DNA of 64,000 bases from Spinactinospora alkalitolerans (GTDB taxonomy: Bacteria; Actinomycetota; Actinomycetes; Streptosporangiales; Streptosporangiaceae), in NCBI RefSeq assembly GCF_013408795.1, contig NZ_JACCCC010000001.1:4526001-4590000 (forward strand). The letters are read 5' to 3'. This document shows, piece by piece, positions 43,254 to 51,435 of the stretch. The position numbers were made by a program, and so were the translations under genes. The stretch's first letter is position 1, and every line of letters starts with the position of its first letter. The notes under the pieces are model-generated. The model did not search any database, was not told where the DNA came from, and saw only the letters and a list, made by a program, of their open reading frames with translations.

Positions 43254-44714
43254 CTAGAAGGGGTAGCGGGCGGTGTCGGCCCGCATCGTGACCCACTGGG
43301 TCTCGGTGAAGGCCTCGATGTTGGCGGTGGTGCCGCCGAAGCGCGATCCGGTGCCCGAGTCGCCGACGCCGCCGAAGGGGGCGACGGCCTCGTCGTCGAC
43401 GGTCTGGTCGTTGATGTGCACGATCCCCGAGGGGATGCGCTCGGCCAGCTCGTAGCCGCGCATCGGGTTGGCGGTGAGGATGCCCAGCGACAGCCCGTAG
43501 TCGCTGGCGCACGCGATGTCGGCGGCCTCGTCCAGGGTCTCGAAGCGGATGACCGGGGCGACGGGGCCGAACACCTCCTCGGCGAAGGCCGGGGACTCCG
43601 AGCGGACCTGGTCCAGGACCGTGGGCCGGTAGAACAGGCCCTCGTAGACGCCGCCGGCGGAGAGCTTGGCGCCGGACTCCACGCTGCGGGTGACCAGCGA
43701 GTGGATCTTGTCGCGCTGCCCGGCGTCGATGATCGGGCCCAGCGCCACCTCGCCCGACTCAGGGTCGCCCACCGGCAGCGCCTCGGCCTTGGCCGCGAGC
43801 CGCTCCACGTAGGCGTCGGCGACGGAGGCGTGCACCAGGTGGCGCCCGGTGGTCATGCAGATCTGGCCCTGGTGCAGGAACGAGCCCCACGCGCCCACCG
43901 ACGCGGCGCTGTCGAGGTCGGCGTCGTCGAGCACGATGAGCGGGGAGTTGCCGCCCAGCTCCAGGTGCGCGCGCTTGAGGTGCCGGCCGGCCGCCTCGCC
44001 GACCTTGCGGCCGGCGGCGGTGGAGCCGGTGAAGGAGATGACGCGCACGCGCGGGTCCTCGACCAGGCGCACGCCCGCCTCGGCCCCGCCGGGCAGCACC
44101 TGCAGCACGCCCTCGGGCAGGCCGGCGGCCCGGAAGACCTCGGCGATCACCGCGCCGCCGCTGACGGCGGTGCGCGGGTCGGGCTTGAGCACGACCGCGT
44201 TGCCCAGCGCCAGCGCCGGGGCGACCGAGCGCATGCCCAGGATGAGGGGGAAGTTGAACGGCGCGATCACGCCGACCACGCCCACGGGCACCCTGCGGGA
44301 CAGGCTCAGCCGCGGCTTGGCGGTGCGCAGCACCTCCCCCACCGGCTGGGAGGCCAGTGCCGCGCACTCGTAGGCCTCGGTGACGGCCAGGTGCGCCTCG
44401 AAGCCGGCCTTGCCCGGCGCGGACCCGGCCTCCCGGCCCAGCCATCCGGCGATCTCGGCGGCGTGCTCGGTGAACAGGTCGCCGGCCCGGCGCAGGACCG
44501 CCGCCCGCTCCTCGAACGAGGCCGCGGCCCACTCTCGCTGCGCCCCCGCGGCAGCGACAGCCGAAGCGGTCACGTCGTCGGCGTCGGCCGACCCGATCCT
44601 GCCGATCTCGGCCCCCGTGGCGGGGGAGACCACCGGCGCGTCACCGCCCCGGGCGCTCACCCACTCCCCGGTGAAGACCTTGCCGGTCCAGGTCTCGTCG
44701 TTCAGCAGACCCAT
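43254..44714 (-). CDS. NAD-dependent aldehyde dehydrogenase, benzaldehyde/vanillin dehydrogenase-like
   Basis: 486 residues, normal ALDH length. Motifs: 'IAPFNFPLILGMRSV' (coenzyme site), 'VVLKPDPRT', 'ISFTGSTAAGRKVG', 'HLELGGNSPLIVLDDADLD' (catalytic Glu) and 'FLHQGQICMTTGRH' (catalytic Cys in QGQIC). The 'GQICM' and 'GKAGFEAHL' segments resemble aromatic aldehyde dehydrogenases. It lies 37 bp after the benzoylformate decarboxylase-like gene, so it probably oxidises the (hydroxy)benzaldehyde that enzyme releases. The ATG at 44714 has AGGAG upstream. Last gene of the six-gene operon. Confidence 0.9.
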   Translation of the reverse strand: MGLLNDETWTGKVFTGEWVSARGGDAPVVSPATGAEIGRIGSADADDVTASAVAAAGAQREWAAASFEERAAVLRRAGDLFTEHAAEIAGWLGREAGSAPGKAGFEAHLAVTEAYECAALASQPVGEVLRTAKPRLSLSRRVPVGVVGVIAPFNFPLILGMRSVAPALALGNAVVLKPDPRTAVSGGAVIAEVFRAAGLPEGVLQVLPGGAEAGVRLVEDPRVRVISFTGSTAAGRKVGEAAGRHLKRAHLELGGNSPLIVLDDADLDSAASVGAWGSFLHQGQICMTTGRHLVHASVADAYVERLAAKAEALPVGDPESGEVALGPIIDAGQRDKIHSLVTRSVESGAKLSAGGVYEGLFYRPTVLDQVRSESPAFAEEVFGPVAPVIRFETLDEAADIACASDYGLSLGILTANPMRGYELAERIPSGIVHINDQTVDDEAVAPFGGVGDSGTGSRFGGTTANIEAFTETQWVTMRADTARYPF

Positions 44715-44751
44715 GGTGTGCTCCTTGCTCGAGATGGTGGTGTGGCTGTGC

Positions 44752-46392
44752 TCAGGGCCGGAACGTGCGGCCCGCGGCGACCGCGACGTCCAGGACCACG
44801 GGTTCGTCGCGGACGAGGAGCGTGGGCACGATCTCGTCGAGAGCGGCGACGAGGTCGCCGTGGGTCTCGACCCTGCGGGCCGGACAGCCCAGCCCGTGCG
44901 CCAGAGCCGACACGGAGACGTCGTCGAAGGCCGGCCACGGCGGTTTGCCGCCGTGCTGCTCGGCGAGGCGGTCCATGATCGCGTAGCGGCCGTTGGACAG
45001 CACCACGAACAGCACGCCGGCGCCGTAGCGGGCCGCGCTCCACAGCGCCTGCACCTGGTACAGCGAGGACCCGTCGCCGACGACGGCGATCACCGGGCGC
45101 TCGGGCCGGGCCATGCGCACGCCGATGGCGGCCGGCAGCGCGAAACCCAGGCCGCCCATCGCCGCCGACAGGAACCCGAGCGGGCGCCGCGCGGGGAGCA
45201 GGGCGTGCATCTCGGGGCGGCTCGACGGGGTCTCCTCGACCAGCACCGTGTCGGGGGTGATCCGCGCGGCCAGGGCGGTGAACACGTGCGCGGGGGTCAG
45301 CGGCTCCCCCGGGGCCGGCGGTTCCGGGTGCTCCACGGCGCGCCCGGCCGGGCCGCCGCCCGTGCGCCGGCCGACCAGCCCGGCGAGCCGGTCGACGAAC
45401 GGGGCGACCGGCGCGTACACGGCCACGTCGGCCGGGCTGCGCCCGACCTCGTCGGAGTCGGCGGAGACCAGCACGGTGCGGGTGCCCGGCTCGACCAGCG
45501 CGCCGGGGTGGTACTGGTACTGCCGGAACACCGGGGCCCCGACCGCGATGACGACGTCGTTCTCGGCGAACGTGGTGCGCAGCCGCGGGCGGTCGGCCGG
45601 CAGGTGCCCGGCGAACAGCCGGTGGTCCTGCGGGAACCCGGCCCGCGCGCCGAAGCTCTCCTGCCACACCGGGCAGTCCAGCCGCTCGGCGAGCCCGACC
45701 AGCGCGGCCCAGCCCTCCTCGGTGTCGTTGGCCGAACCGGCGACGATCGCAGGGGAGCGCGCGCCGTCGAGCAGCGCGGCGATCTCGGCCGCCGCCGGGT
45801 CGTCCGGCGGCGGGGCGGGGACCGGCCGCAGCACCCGCAGCGGGGCGGCCCGCCGCGCGGTCTCCTCCGCCGAGGCCTCCCAGTCGTCCATGGGCACGAT
45901 GACGACGGCCGGCCCGCCGTGCGTGACCGCCTCGACGTGGGCGCGGGCGATCGCGCCGGGCACGTCCTGGGCGCGCTCGGGCTGCTTGACCCACACGGGG
46001 TAGTCCCCGGCGAGCCCCTCCAGGCGTCCGGCAAGGAACGGCTCCTGCGCCAGGTGGCGGCGGTCCTGCTGGCCGACCAGCACGACCAGCGGCGCGCGGT
46101 TGACCCGGGCCGTGGCCAGCGCGCCGACGGCGTTGCCCAGGCCCGCGGTGGTGTGCAACTGCACCAGCGCCGGGCGGTCGTTGGCGATCGCCCACCCGGT
46201 GGCCATTCCCACGACCGAGCCCTCGTGCAGGGCCAGCACGAAGCGCAGGTCCCCGGGCAGGTCGGTGAGGAAGGAGACCTCGGTGGAGCCGGGGTTGGCG
46301 AAGACCGTGGTGAGCCCGTGCTCGCGCAGCACCTCCAGCGCCGCTTCGCGCACCGTGCGATCGCCGGCGTCCGCAGGGGAGCCCGCAGTCAT
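44752..46392 (-). CDS. Benzoylformate decarboxylase-like ThDP enzyme
   Basis: 546 residues, ThDP-dependent decarboxylase of the MdlC group. Aligned to Pseudomonas putida benzoylformate decarboxylase from memory, Ser36 (NPGS), Glu57 (LALHEG) and His80 (QLHTTAG) match catalytic Ser26, Glu47 and His70; Tyr292 in 'FRQYQYHPG' takes the place of His281. The ThDP/Mg motif is 'VVGDGSSLYQVQALW' with 'LSNGRYAIM'. It converts an arylglyoxylate to an aldehyde plus CO2. The ATG at 46392 sits 7 nt after GAGGAG; an in-frame GTG at 46410 overlaps the ATPase stop. A 4-hydroxy substrate is inferred from pobA/pca nearby. Confidence 0.9.
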   Translation of the reverse strand: MTAGSPADAGDRTVREAALEVLREHGLTTVFANPGSTEVSFLTDLPGDLRFVLALHEGSVVGMATGWAIANDRPALVQLHTTAGLGNAVGALATARVNRAPLVVLVGQQDRRHLAQEPFLAGRLEGLAGDYPVWVKQPERAQDVPGAIARAHVEAVTHGGPAVVIVPMDDWEASAEETARRAAPLRVLRPVPAPPPDDPAAAEIAALLDGARSPAIVAGSANDTEEGWAALVGLAERLDCPVWQESFGARAGFPQDHRLFAGHLPADRPRLRTTFAENDVVIAVGAPVFRQYQYHPGALVEPGTRTVLVSADSDEVGRSPADVAVYAPVAPFVDRLAGLVGRRTGGGPAGRAVEHPEPPAPGEPLTPAHVFTALAARITPDTVLVEETPSSRPEMHALLPARRPLGFLSAAMGGLGFALPAAIGVRMARPERPVIAVVGDGSSLYQVQALWSAARYGAGVLFVVLSNGRYAIMDRLAEQHGGKPPWPAFDDVSVSALAHGLGCPARRVETHGDLVAALDEIVPTLLVRDEPVVLDVAVAAGRTFRP

Positions 46393-46402
46393 GGCGTTCT
46401 CC

Positions 46403-47236
46403 TCACTCACCGCTCACGCTCGCCGCGACCGGTCCGCGCTTGGCGTTCTGGATCTCCTCATAGACCTTGGCCCGCAGTTCGGTGAACCGGCGCTCGCCGC
46501 GGGTGACGAGCTGGTCGCGCTCGTCGGACAGGTCGACGGTGATGTCGTCCTGGATCACGGTCGGCGAGGACGACAGCACCAGCACCCGCTGGCCGAGGTA
46601 GACGGCCTCGTCGATGTCGTGCGTGACGAACAGGATGGTCATCCCGAACCGCTTCCACAGCGACCGGATGAGGTCCTCCAGGTCGGCGCGGGTCTGGGCG
46701 TCCACGGCGGCGAACGGCTCGTCCATCAGCAGCACGCGGGGCTCGTAGGCGATCGCCCTGGCGATGGCCACGCGCTGCTGCATGCCGCCGGAGAGCTGCC
46801 AGGGGTAGGAGTCGGCGAAGTCGGCCAGGCCGACGGCCTCCAGGGCCTCCCCGACCAGCCGCCCCCGCTTGTCCTTGGGCAGCTTCTTCTCCTTCAGCGG
46901 CAGCTCGACGTTGCCCCGGACGGTGAGCCAGGGGAACAGGCTGCGGCCGTACTCCTGGAACACCACGGCCATGTCCGGCGGCGGGCCGGTGACCGGGCTC
47001 CCGGCCAGCGTGACCGCCCCCGAGGTCGGCTGCATCAGGCCGGCGATGCACTTGAGCAGCGTCGTCTTGCCGCAGCCCGAGGGGCCGACCAGGCACGCGA
47101 GTTCACCGTCGCCGAGGGTGAAGGTGAGGTCGCGCACGGCCTCGACCGAGCGGCCCTCCCCCCGGTAGATCTTCTGCAGGCCGGCGACGTCGAGCATGGG
47201 CGCGTTCCCGTTGTCGGTGCTACTTGGTGTCGTCAT
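46403..47236 (-). CDS. ABC transporter ATPase, SsuB/TauB (nitrate/sulfonate) type
   Basis: 277 residues. Walker A 'GPSGCGKTT', Q-loop 'FQEYGRSLFPW', signature 'LSGGMQQRVAIARA', Walker B 'VLLMDEP', D-loop 'AAVDAQTR' and H-loop 'THDIDEA'. It energises the two permeases encoded just upstream (8-bp gap). ATG at 47236 with GGGGAG upstream. The decarboxylase gene begins 10 bp after the stop, so uptake and catabolism are one operon. Confidence 0.94.
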   Translation of the reverse strand: MTTPSSTDNGNAPMLDVAGLQKIYRGEGRSVEAVRDLTFTLGDGELACLVGPSGCGKTTLLKCIAGLMQPTSGAVTLAGSPVTGPPPDMAVVFQEYGRSLFPWLTVRGNVELPLKEKKLPKDKRGRLVGEALEAVGLADFADSYPWQLSGGMQQRVAIARAIAYEPRVLLMDEPFAAVDAQTRADLEDLIRSLWKRFGMTILFVTHDIDEAVYLGQRVLVLSSSPTVIQDDITVDLSDERDQLVTRGERRFTELRAKVYEEIQNAKRGPVAASVSGE

Positions 47237-47244
47237 ATGCGGGC

Positions 47245-48072
47245 TCACTCCCCACGGGTGGCGGCGCGGACGCCGTTGTACCAGACCAGCACGCGCTTCT
47301 CGACGAACTGGAACACCAGCGACAGCAGGAAGCCGATGAGGCCGAGCAGCACGATGCCGGACCACATCTCCGGAATGGCGAAGCTGCGCTGGAACTGCAC
47401 GATGGTGAAGCCGAGGCCGCTGGAGCTGGCGAACATCTCGCTGATCACCATCAGGATGATCGCGATGGACAGCGCCTGGCGCATCCCGGCCATGATCTGC
47501 GGGCTGGCCGAGCGCAGCACCAGCGTGGTGAGCCACCGGCGGCCGCGGACGCCGTAGCAGCGGCAGGTGTCGGCGAGCACCGGGTCGACCGCGCGGACGC
47601 CCTCGACGGTGTTGAGCAGGATCGGCCAGATGCAGCCGGACACGATGACCAGCAGCTTCATCGAGGTGCTGATGCCGGCCAGCAGGATCAGCAGCGGGAC
47701 CAGCACGGGCGGCGGGACGGCCCGCAGGAACTCCAGCACCGGCTCGGTCAGGGCCCGCAGCCGGGGCGAGAGGCCCAGTGCGACCCCGATGCCGACGCCG
47801 AGCACGGCGGCCAGCGCGAACCCGGTCAGCAGCCGGGCGACGCTGGGCAGCGCGTCCTCGAAGAAGCGCTCGGAGAACCAGACGTCGGCGAAGGTGGTGG
47901 CGATGACGTCGGGCGGCGGCATGTAGTACATGCCGCTGGAGGCGCTGATCCACCACCACAGCAGGATCAGCGCGACGGGCAGCGCCAGCAGGTGCCACAG
48001 GCGCAGGCCCGCCCGGCCGAGCGCACGTGGCGCCGGGGTGCGCCGCTCGGGCGTCGCTTTCACGGTGGTCAT
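47245..48072 (-). CDS. ABC transporter permease, SsuC/TauC type
   Basis: 275 residues with six hydrophobic segments. The BPD_transp_1 EAA-type loop lies near 'RCYGVRGRRWLTTLVL', and 'MYYMPPPDVIATTFADVWF' is the family's N-terminal periplasmic segment. The start overlaps the upstream permease stop (ATGA). One half of a probable heterodimeric permease. Confidence 0.93.
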   Translation of the reverse strand: MTTVKATPERRTPAPRALGRAGLRLWHLLALPVALILLWWWISASSGMYYMPPPDVIATTFADVWFSERFFEDALPSVARLLTGFALAAVLGVGIGVALGLSPRLRALTEPVLEFLRAVPPPVLVPLLILLAGISTSMKLLVIVSGCIWPILLNTVEGVRAVDPVLADTCRCYGVRGRRWLTTLVLRSASPQIMAGMRQALSIAIILMVISEMFASSSGLGFTIVQFQRSFAIPEMWSGIVLLGLIGFLLSLVFQFVEKRVLVWYNGVRAATRGE

Positions 48073-48944
48073 GCGGAGCTCTCTCCCCGGACGGAGGTGT
48101 GCCAGTGCAGCAGGCGGCGTTCCAGCATCCGCACCCCGACGTTGAGGGTCACGCCCAGCGCACCGGTCGCGATGACGAGCGCGTAGACGGAGTCGACGGC
48201 GCCGCTGGTCTGCGCGACGGCGATCTCCTTGCCCAGGCCGGGGCTGCCGATGATGAGCTGGGCGGTGATCGCGAGGATCAGTGCGACCGCCGCGCCCAGC
48301 CGGAGTCCGGTGAGCAGGTAGGGCAGGGCCGAGGGCCAGATGATGTGCCGGACCCTGGACAGCCGGCCCAGCCCGAAGGAGCGGGCGGTCTGCTCGGCGA
48401 CCGGGTCGACGTCGGCGACGCCGTAGAGCACCTGGATGTAGATCTGCCAGAACGCCGCGTAGACGACGAGCAGCAGGGTGGAGCGAATGTCGGTGGCGTA
48501 GAGCAGCACCGCCAGCGGGATCAGCGCGACCGAGGGAATCGGGCGCAGGAACTCCACGGTGGAGGCGGTGAAGCGGCGCAGGGCGGGCACGGAGCCGATC
48601 GTGAAGCCCAGGACGACGGCCGCGCCGAAGGCGATGGCCAGTCCGAGGCCCCAGCCGGCCAGGGTGTCGACGAGGGCGGTCCAAAACGTCGGCATGGTCA
48701 TGCGCTCGGCCAGCGCGGCGAGGACCTCGGAGGCCGGCGGCAGGTACCTGCCGGAGACCAGGCCCACGCGCGGCACGATCTCCCACAGCGCCAGGAACCC
48801 GACGATGCCGATGACTCCCAGCGCGGTGTTGCCCAGGCGGAGGCCGCGGCGCGGCGGCGCCGCGGCCGGCCGCGGCGCCGGGTCGGGGGACCCGGAGGCG
48901 GCCGGCACGGCGGACGTGCGAACGTTCTCGGTCATAGGAGTCAT
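48069..48944 (-). CDS. ABC transporter permease, SsuC/TauC type (second subunit)
   Basis: 291 residues, six hydrophobic segments after a Pro/Ala-rich N-terminus of about 35 residues. 'SGRYLPPASEVLAALAE' is the family's N-terminal motif and 'ARSFGLGRLSRVRHIIWPSA' the cytoplasmic coupling loop. The ATG at 48944 overlaps the binding-protein stop (ATGA); an ATG three codons later (48935) is possible. Distinct sequences of the two permeases imply a heterodimer rather than the homodimer usual for SsuC. Confidence 0.92.
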   Translation of the reverse strand: MTPMTENVRTSAVPAASGSPDPAPRPAAAPPRRGLRLGNTALGVIGIVGFLALWEIVPRVGLVSGRYLPPASEVLAALAERMTMPTFWTALVDTLAGWGLGLAIAFGAAVVLGFTIGSVPALRRFTASTVEFLRPIPSVALIPLAVLLYATDIRSTLLLVVYAAFWQIYIQVLYGVADVDPVAEQTARSFGLGRLSRVRHIIWPSALPYLLTGLRLGAAVALILAITAQLIIGSPGLGKEIAVAQTSGAVDSVYALVIATGALGVTLNVGVRMLERRLLHWHTSVRGESSA

Positions 48945-49894
48945 TCGTAGTACAGCTCGTCCAGATTGGGCGCCTCGTCGATCGTGTCGTACTCGACCAT
49001 CAGGTCGGCGATGGTCTGCACGGACTGCTGGTCGACCTCGGCGGGGAAGTTCGGCAGCCTGATCTTGTCGATCAGGTTCTGGTCGATCTCGGTGTACGTG
49101 GTGACGATGCGCCGGACCTCGTCGGGGTTGGCGTTGGCGTAGTTGAGGGACTCGTGCATCGCGGTGCGGAAGGCCTCGACGAGCTCGGGGTCCTCCGCGA
49201 TCATCTGCTCGGAGGTGAAGTAGGTGGCGATGGTCAGGCTCGGGGAGGCGTCGACGAAGTTGGACGCGATCTCCGTGGCCCCGTTCTCCATCGACGAGGT
49301 GAGGAAGGGCTCCACCACCCATGCCGCGTCGACCTCGCCGTTCTCCAGCGCGGCGGGCATGTCGGGGAAGGCGAGCTCGATGAACTCGATGTCGCCGGAG
49401 TCGCCGCCGGCCTGCTCCACGGAGTTGCGTACCGTGGTGTCGCCGATGTTCTCGAGGTTGTTGACCGCGATCGTGGCGCCCTCGAGCTGCTCGGGGGAGG
49501 TGATGTCGCTGCCCTCGGGAACGACGATGCCGCCGAAGTCGTTGCCGTCCTCACCGCTGCTGGTCACGCCGTTGGAGACGACCTTGAGCGGCAGGTTCTC
49601 CTGGCGGCCGATGATCAGCGAGGTGACGTTGCCGAAGGCGAACTCGAAGTTGCCGCTGACGACACCGGGGACGGCTGCGGCGCCGCCGGTGGTGTTCTCG
49701 ATCGTCAGGTCGATGCCGTGCTCTTCGAAGTAGCCCTGCTCCACGCCGAGGTGGAGTGGTGCGACGTCGACGATCGGGATCGCACCCACGGTGACTTCGG
49801 TCAGCCCGCCTTCCTCGGTTTCGTCACCGCCACCGCATGCCGAGGTCATGACGAGTACCGCGGCACCGGTCAGAGCGAAGATCTTTCGACGCAT
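48941..49894 (-). CDS. ABC transporter substrate-binding lipoprotein, NMT1/SsuA type
   Basis: 317 residues. Signal peptide with lipobox-like 'VMTSACGGG' (Cys about residue 20), then an NMT1/THI5-like fold: 'VGAIPIVDVAPLHLGVEQGY' followed by 'FEEHGIDLTI', 'GNFEFAFGNVTS', 'IAVNNLENIGDT' and 'GEVDAAWVVEPF'. It probably captures an aromatic carboxylate for the linked decarboxylase, by operon context only. The ATG at 49894 has AGGAG 7 nt upstream. First gene of the six-gene operon; an operator candidate lies 164 bp upstream. Confidence 0.92.
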   Translation of the reverse strand: MRRKIFALTGAAVLVMTSACGGGDETEEGGLTEVTVGAIPIVDVAPLHLGVEQGYFEEHGIDLTIENTTGGAAAVPGVVSGNFEFAFGNVTSLIIGRQENLPLKVVSNGVTSSGEDGNDFGGIVVPEGSDITSPEQLEGATIAVNNLENIGDTTVRNSVEQAGGDSGDIEFIELAFPDMPAALENGEVDAAWVVEPFLTSSMENGATEIASNFVDASPSLTIATYFTSEQMIAEDPELVEAFRTAMHESLNYANANPDEVRRIVTTYTEIDQNLIDKIRLPNFPAEVDQQSVQTIADLMVEYDTIDEAPNLDELYYE

Positions 49895-50057
49895 CGGATC
49901 TCCTGATTGAGGATGGGGAGGATGGGCACGCCGGGCGGCGGCGGGCGGCCTTGGGCCGGCGGATCCGCCACCTCCGCTGACGTGGTGACGAAGATTATCG
50001 CGCCGCACGTCCTTTAAGCGCATCCACGGGCCGATTTCGTGCGTGTTACGAACGCCC

Positions 50058-50072
50058 GTTCTTTTAGCGAAC
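50058..50072. promoter_or_regulatory. Candidate IclR (PcaR-like) operator, site 1
   Basis: GTTCTTTTAGCGAAC, an inverted repeat GTTC-N7-GAAC; its reverse complement GTTCGCTAAAAGAAC differs at only two central bases from site 2 before pcaI. A second inverted repeat, GAACG-CC-CGTTC (50050-50061), abuts it. It lies in the divergent region between the transporter operon and the iclR gene; the rest of 49895-50326 is promoter DNA without genes, with a tentative minus-strand -10 (TAATCT, about 49992). Confidence 0.7.
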
Positions 50073-50326
50073 GTAAGTGATGCCCTTCACCTCGTCAAGT
50101 GGCGACGGGCACCTTTTCGCCCATGCAGATCAAAGCGTTATACCGCGTTCACCTGGACCTCAAGGGTCTGATCATGGGATGTTTGCACGTGCCACCCGTG
50201 TGTCCAACGCCTCCCGGAACCGGACGGGGTACGGTGAACCGGCGGCGGAGGCGCTTCCGTTGTGCGGTATGGGAACATCATCTCAAGAACGCGAACCGAA
50301 CCGCCGGACCGGAGAAGAGGCCCGAC

Positions 50327-51145
50327 ATGAGCGCAGTGGAACACGAAGCGGCACATGGTGCGCGCGGCGAACACTTCGTCCAGTCCCTGGAGCGGGGGCT
50401 CGCCGTCATCCGCGCCTTTTCGCCGCAGACGCCGTCGATGACGCTGAGCGAAGTGGCCAGGGTAACCGGACTGACCCGGGCCGCGGCCCGCAGGTTCCTG
50501 CTGACGCTGGCCGACCTCGGCTACGTGCGCACCGACGGCCGGATGTTCGCACTCACCCCCCGCGTGCTGGAGCTGGGCTACGCCTACCTGTCGTCGGCCG
50601 GCCTGCCCGAGGTCGCGCAGCCGCACCTGGAGCGCCTGGTCGCCGAAGTCAGGGAGTCCTCCTCGGTCTCGGTGCTGGACGGCGACGACGTCGTCTACGT
50701 CGCGCGCGTCCCCACCTCGCGGATCATGGCGGTGGCGATCAACGTCGGGACCCGCTTCCCCGCCTACGTCACCTCCATGGGCCGGGTGCTGCTCGCCGGG
50801 AGGCCGGCGGCCGAACTCGACGCCTACCTGGAGCGGCTGGAGCCGCAGCGGCTGACCGCGCACACGGTCACCTCCCCCACCCGGCTGCGCGCCGAGATCG
50901 AACGCGTGCGCGGGCAGGGCTGGTCGATCGTCGACCAGGAGCTGGAGGAGGGGCTGCGGTCGGTCGCCGCGCCGATCCGCGACCGCAACGGCGCCGTCAT
51001 CGCCGCGGTCAACGTCTCGGCGCACGCGAGCCGCACGGCGGTGGAGGACATCCGCCGCGACCTGCTGCCCCCGCTGCTGGCCACGGCCGCCAGGATCGAG
51101 GCCGACCTGGAGATCGCCACGCGCGGCAACGGCACCGGCGGCTGA
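50327..51145 (+). CDS. IclR-family regulator (PcaR/PobR-like)
   Basis: 272 residues. The N-terminal IclR HTH (about 18-78; 'VQSLERGLAVIRAFSP', 'LSEVARVTGLTRAAARRFL') precedes an effector-binding GAF-like domain (about 95-260; 'SSSVSVLDGDDVVYVARVP', 'AYVTSMGRVLLAG', 'VDQELEEGLRSVAAPI'). These segments match the subgroup controlling protocatechuate genes in Rhodococcus and Pseudomonas (PcaR/PcaU). It lies between the transporter operon and the pca operon, both preceded by the same 15-bp motif. The ATG at 50327 follows GGAGAAGAGG. Confidence 0.92.
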   Translation: MSAVEHEAAHGARGEHFVQSLERGLAVIRAFSPQTPSMTLSEVARVTGLTRAAARRFLLTLADLGYVRTDGRMFALTPRVLELGYAYLSSAGLPEVAQPHLERLVAEVRESSSVSVLDGDDVVYVARVPTSRIMAVAINVGTRFPAYVTSMGRVLLAGRPAAELDAYLERLEPQRLTAHTVTSPTRLRAEIERVRGQGWSIVDQELEEGLRSVAAPIRDRNGAVIAAVNVSAHASRTAVEDIRRDLLPPLLATAARIEADLEIATRGNGTGG

Positions 51146-51265
51146 CCGATGTCCGACGATCGGGTTCGCACAAGGGGTCGGCTGTCGCAGTGCGCGTAGC
51201 GCCGGCGGCACAGCCAGCAGGGCCGAGCCCTGGAAATCCCGCGCCGCCCCGCGAACGCAGTGGCC
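51143..51265 (+). repeat. Short palindromic intergenic repeat, copy D
   Basis: Begins with the iclR stop codon itself (TGACCGATGTCCGACGATCG) and follows copy B through 'GCCGGCGGCACAGC' to 'CGCGAACGCAGTGGCCA'. About 120 bp. Confidence 0.8.
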
Positions 51266-51344
51266 AAAGCCCGGTGAGAGGGACGCGGCACCCCGGCCCC
51301 GGCCGGTCGGCCCGCTCTTGACCATGGTCCACGCCACATTCTGC

Positions 51345-51374
51345 TTGACCACGCCCACGGGCGGCGCTAACGTC
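51345..51374 (+). promoter_or_regulatory. Promoter of the pca operon
   Basis: TTGACC (51345-51350), 18-bp spacer, TAACGT (51369-51374), predicted start near 51381. The operator at 51387 would then sit in the initially transcribed region, suiting repression. Confidence 0.55.
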
Positions 51375-51386
51375 TGCCGTAAAGTG

Positions 51387-51401
51387 TTCGCTTTAAGAAC
51401 A
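51387..51401. promoter_or_regulatory. Candidate IclR (PcaR-like) operator, site 2
   Basis: GTTCGCTTTAAGAAC, same 15-bp motif as site 1 (two central mismatches against its reverse complement), 35 bp before the pcaI start and just after the predicted transcription start. Confidence 0.7.
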
Positions 51402-51435
51402 TGCATTCGGCATACGAACAAAGGATGAAACGCTT

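Noticed and set aside
43254-49894. Complete mandelate pathway
   Set aside because: No FMN-dependent mandelate dehydrogenase or mandelate racemase gene is in the window; only the decarboxylase and aldehyde dehydrogenase steps are supported.
48941-49894. Taurine/sulfonate-specific binding protein (SsuA/TauA)
   Set aside because: The fold fits, but there is no sulfonate monooxygenase or dioxygenase gene, and the operon carries aromatic-acid enzymes instead, so no sulfonate specificity is claimed.
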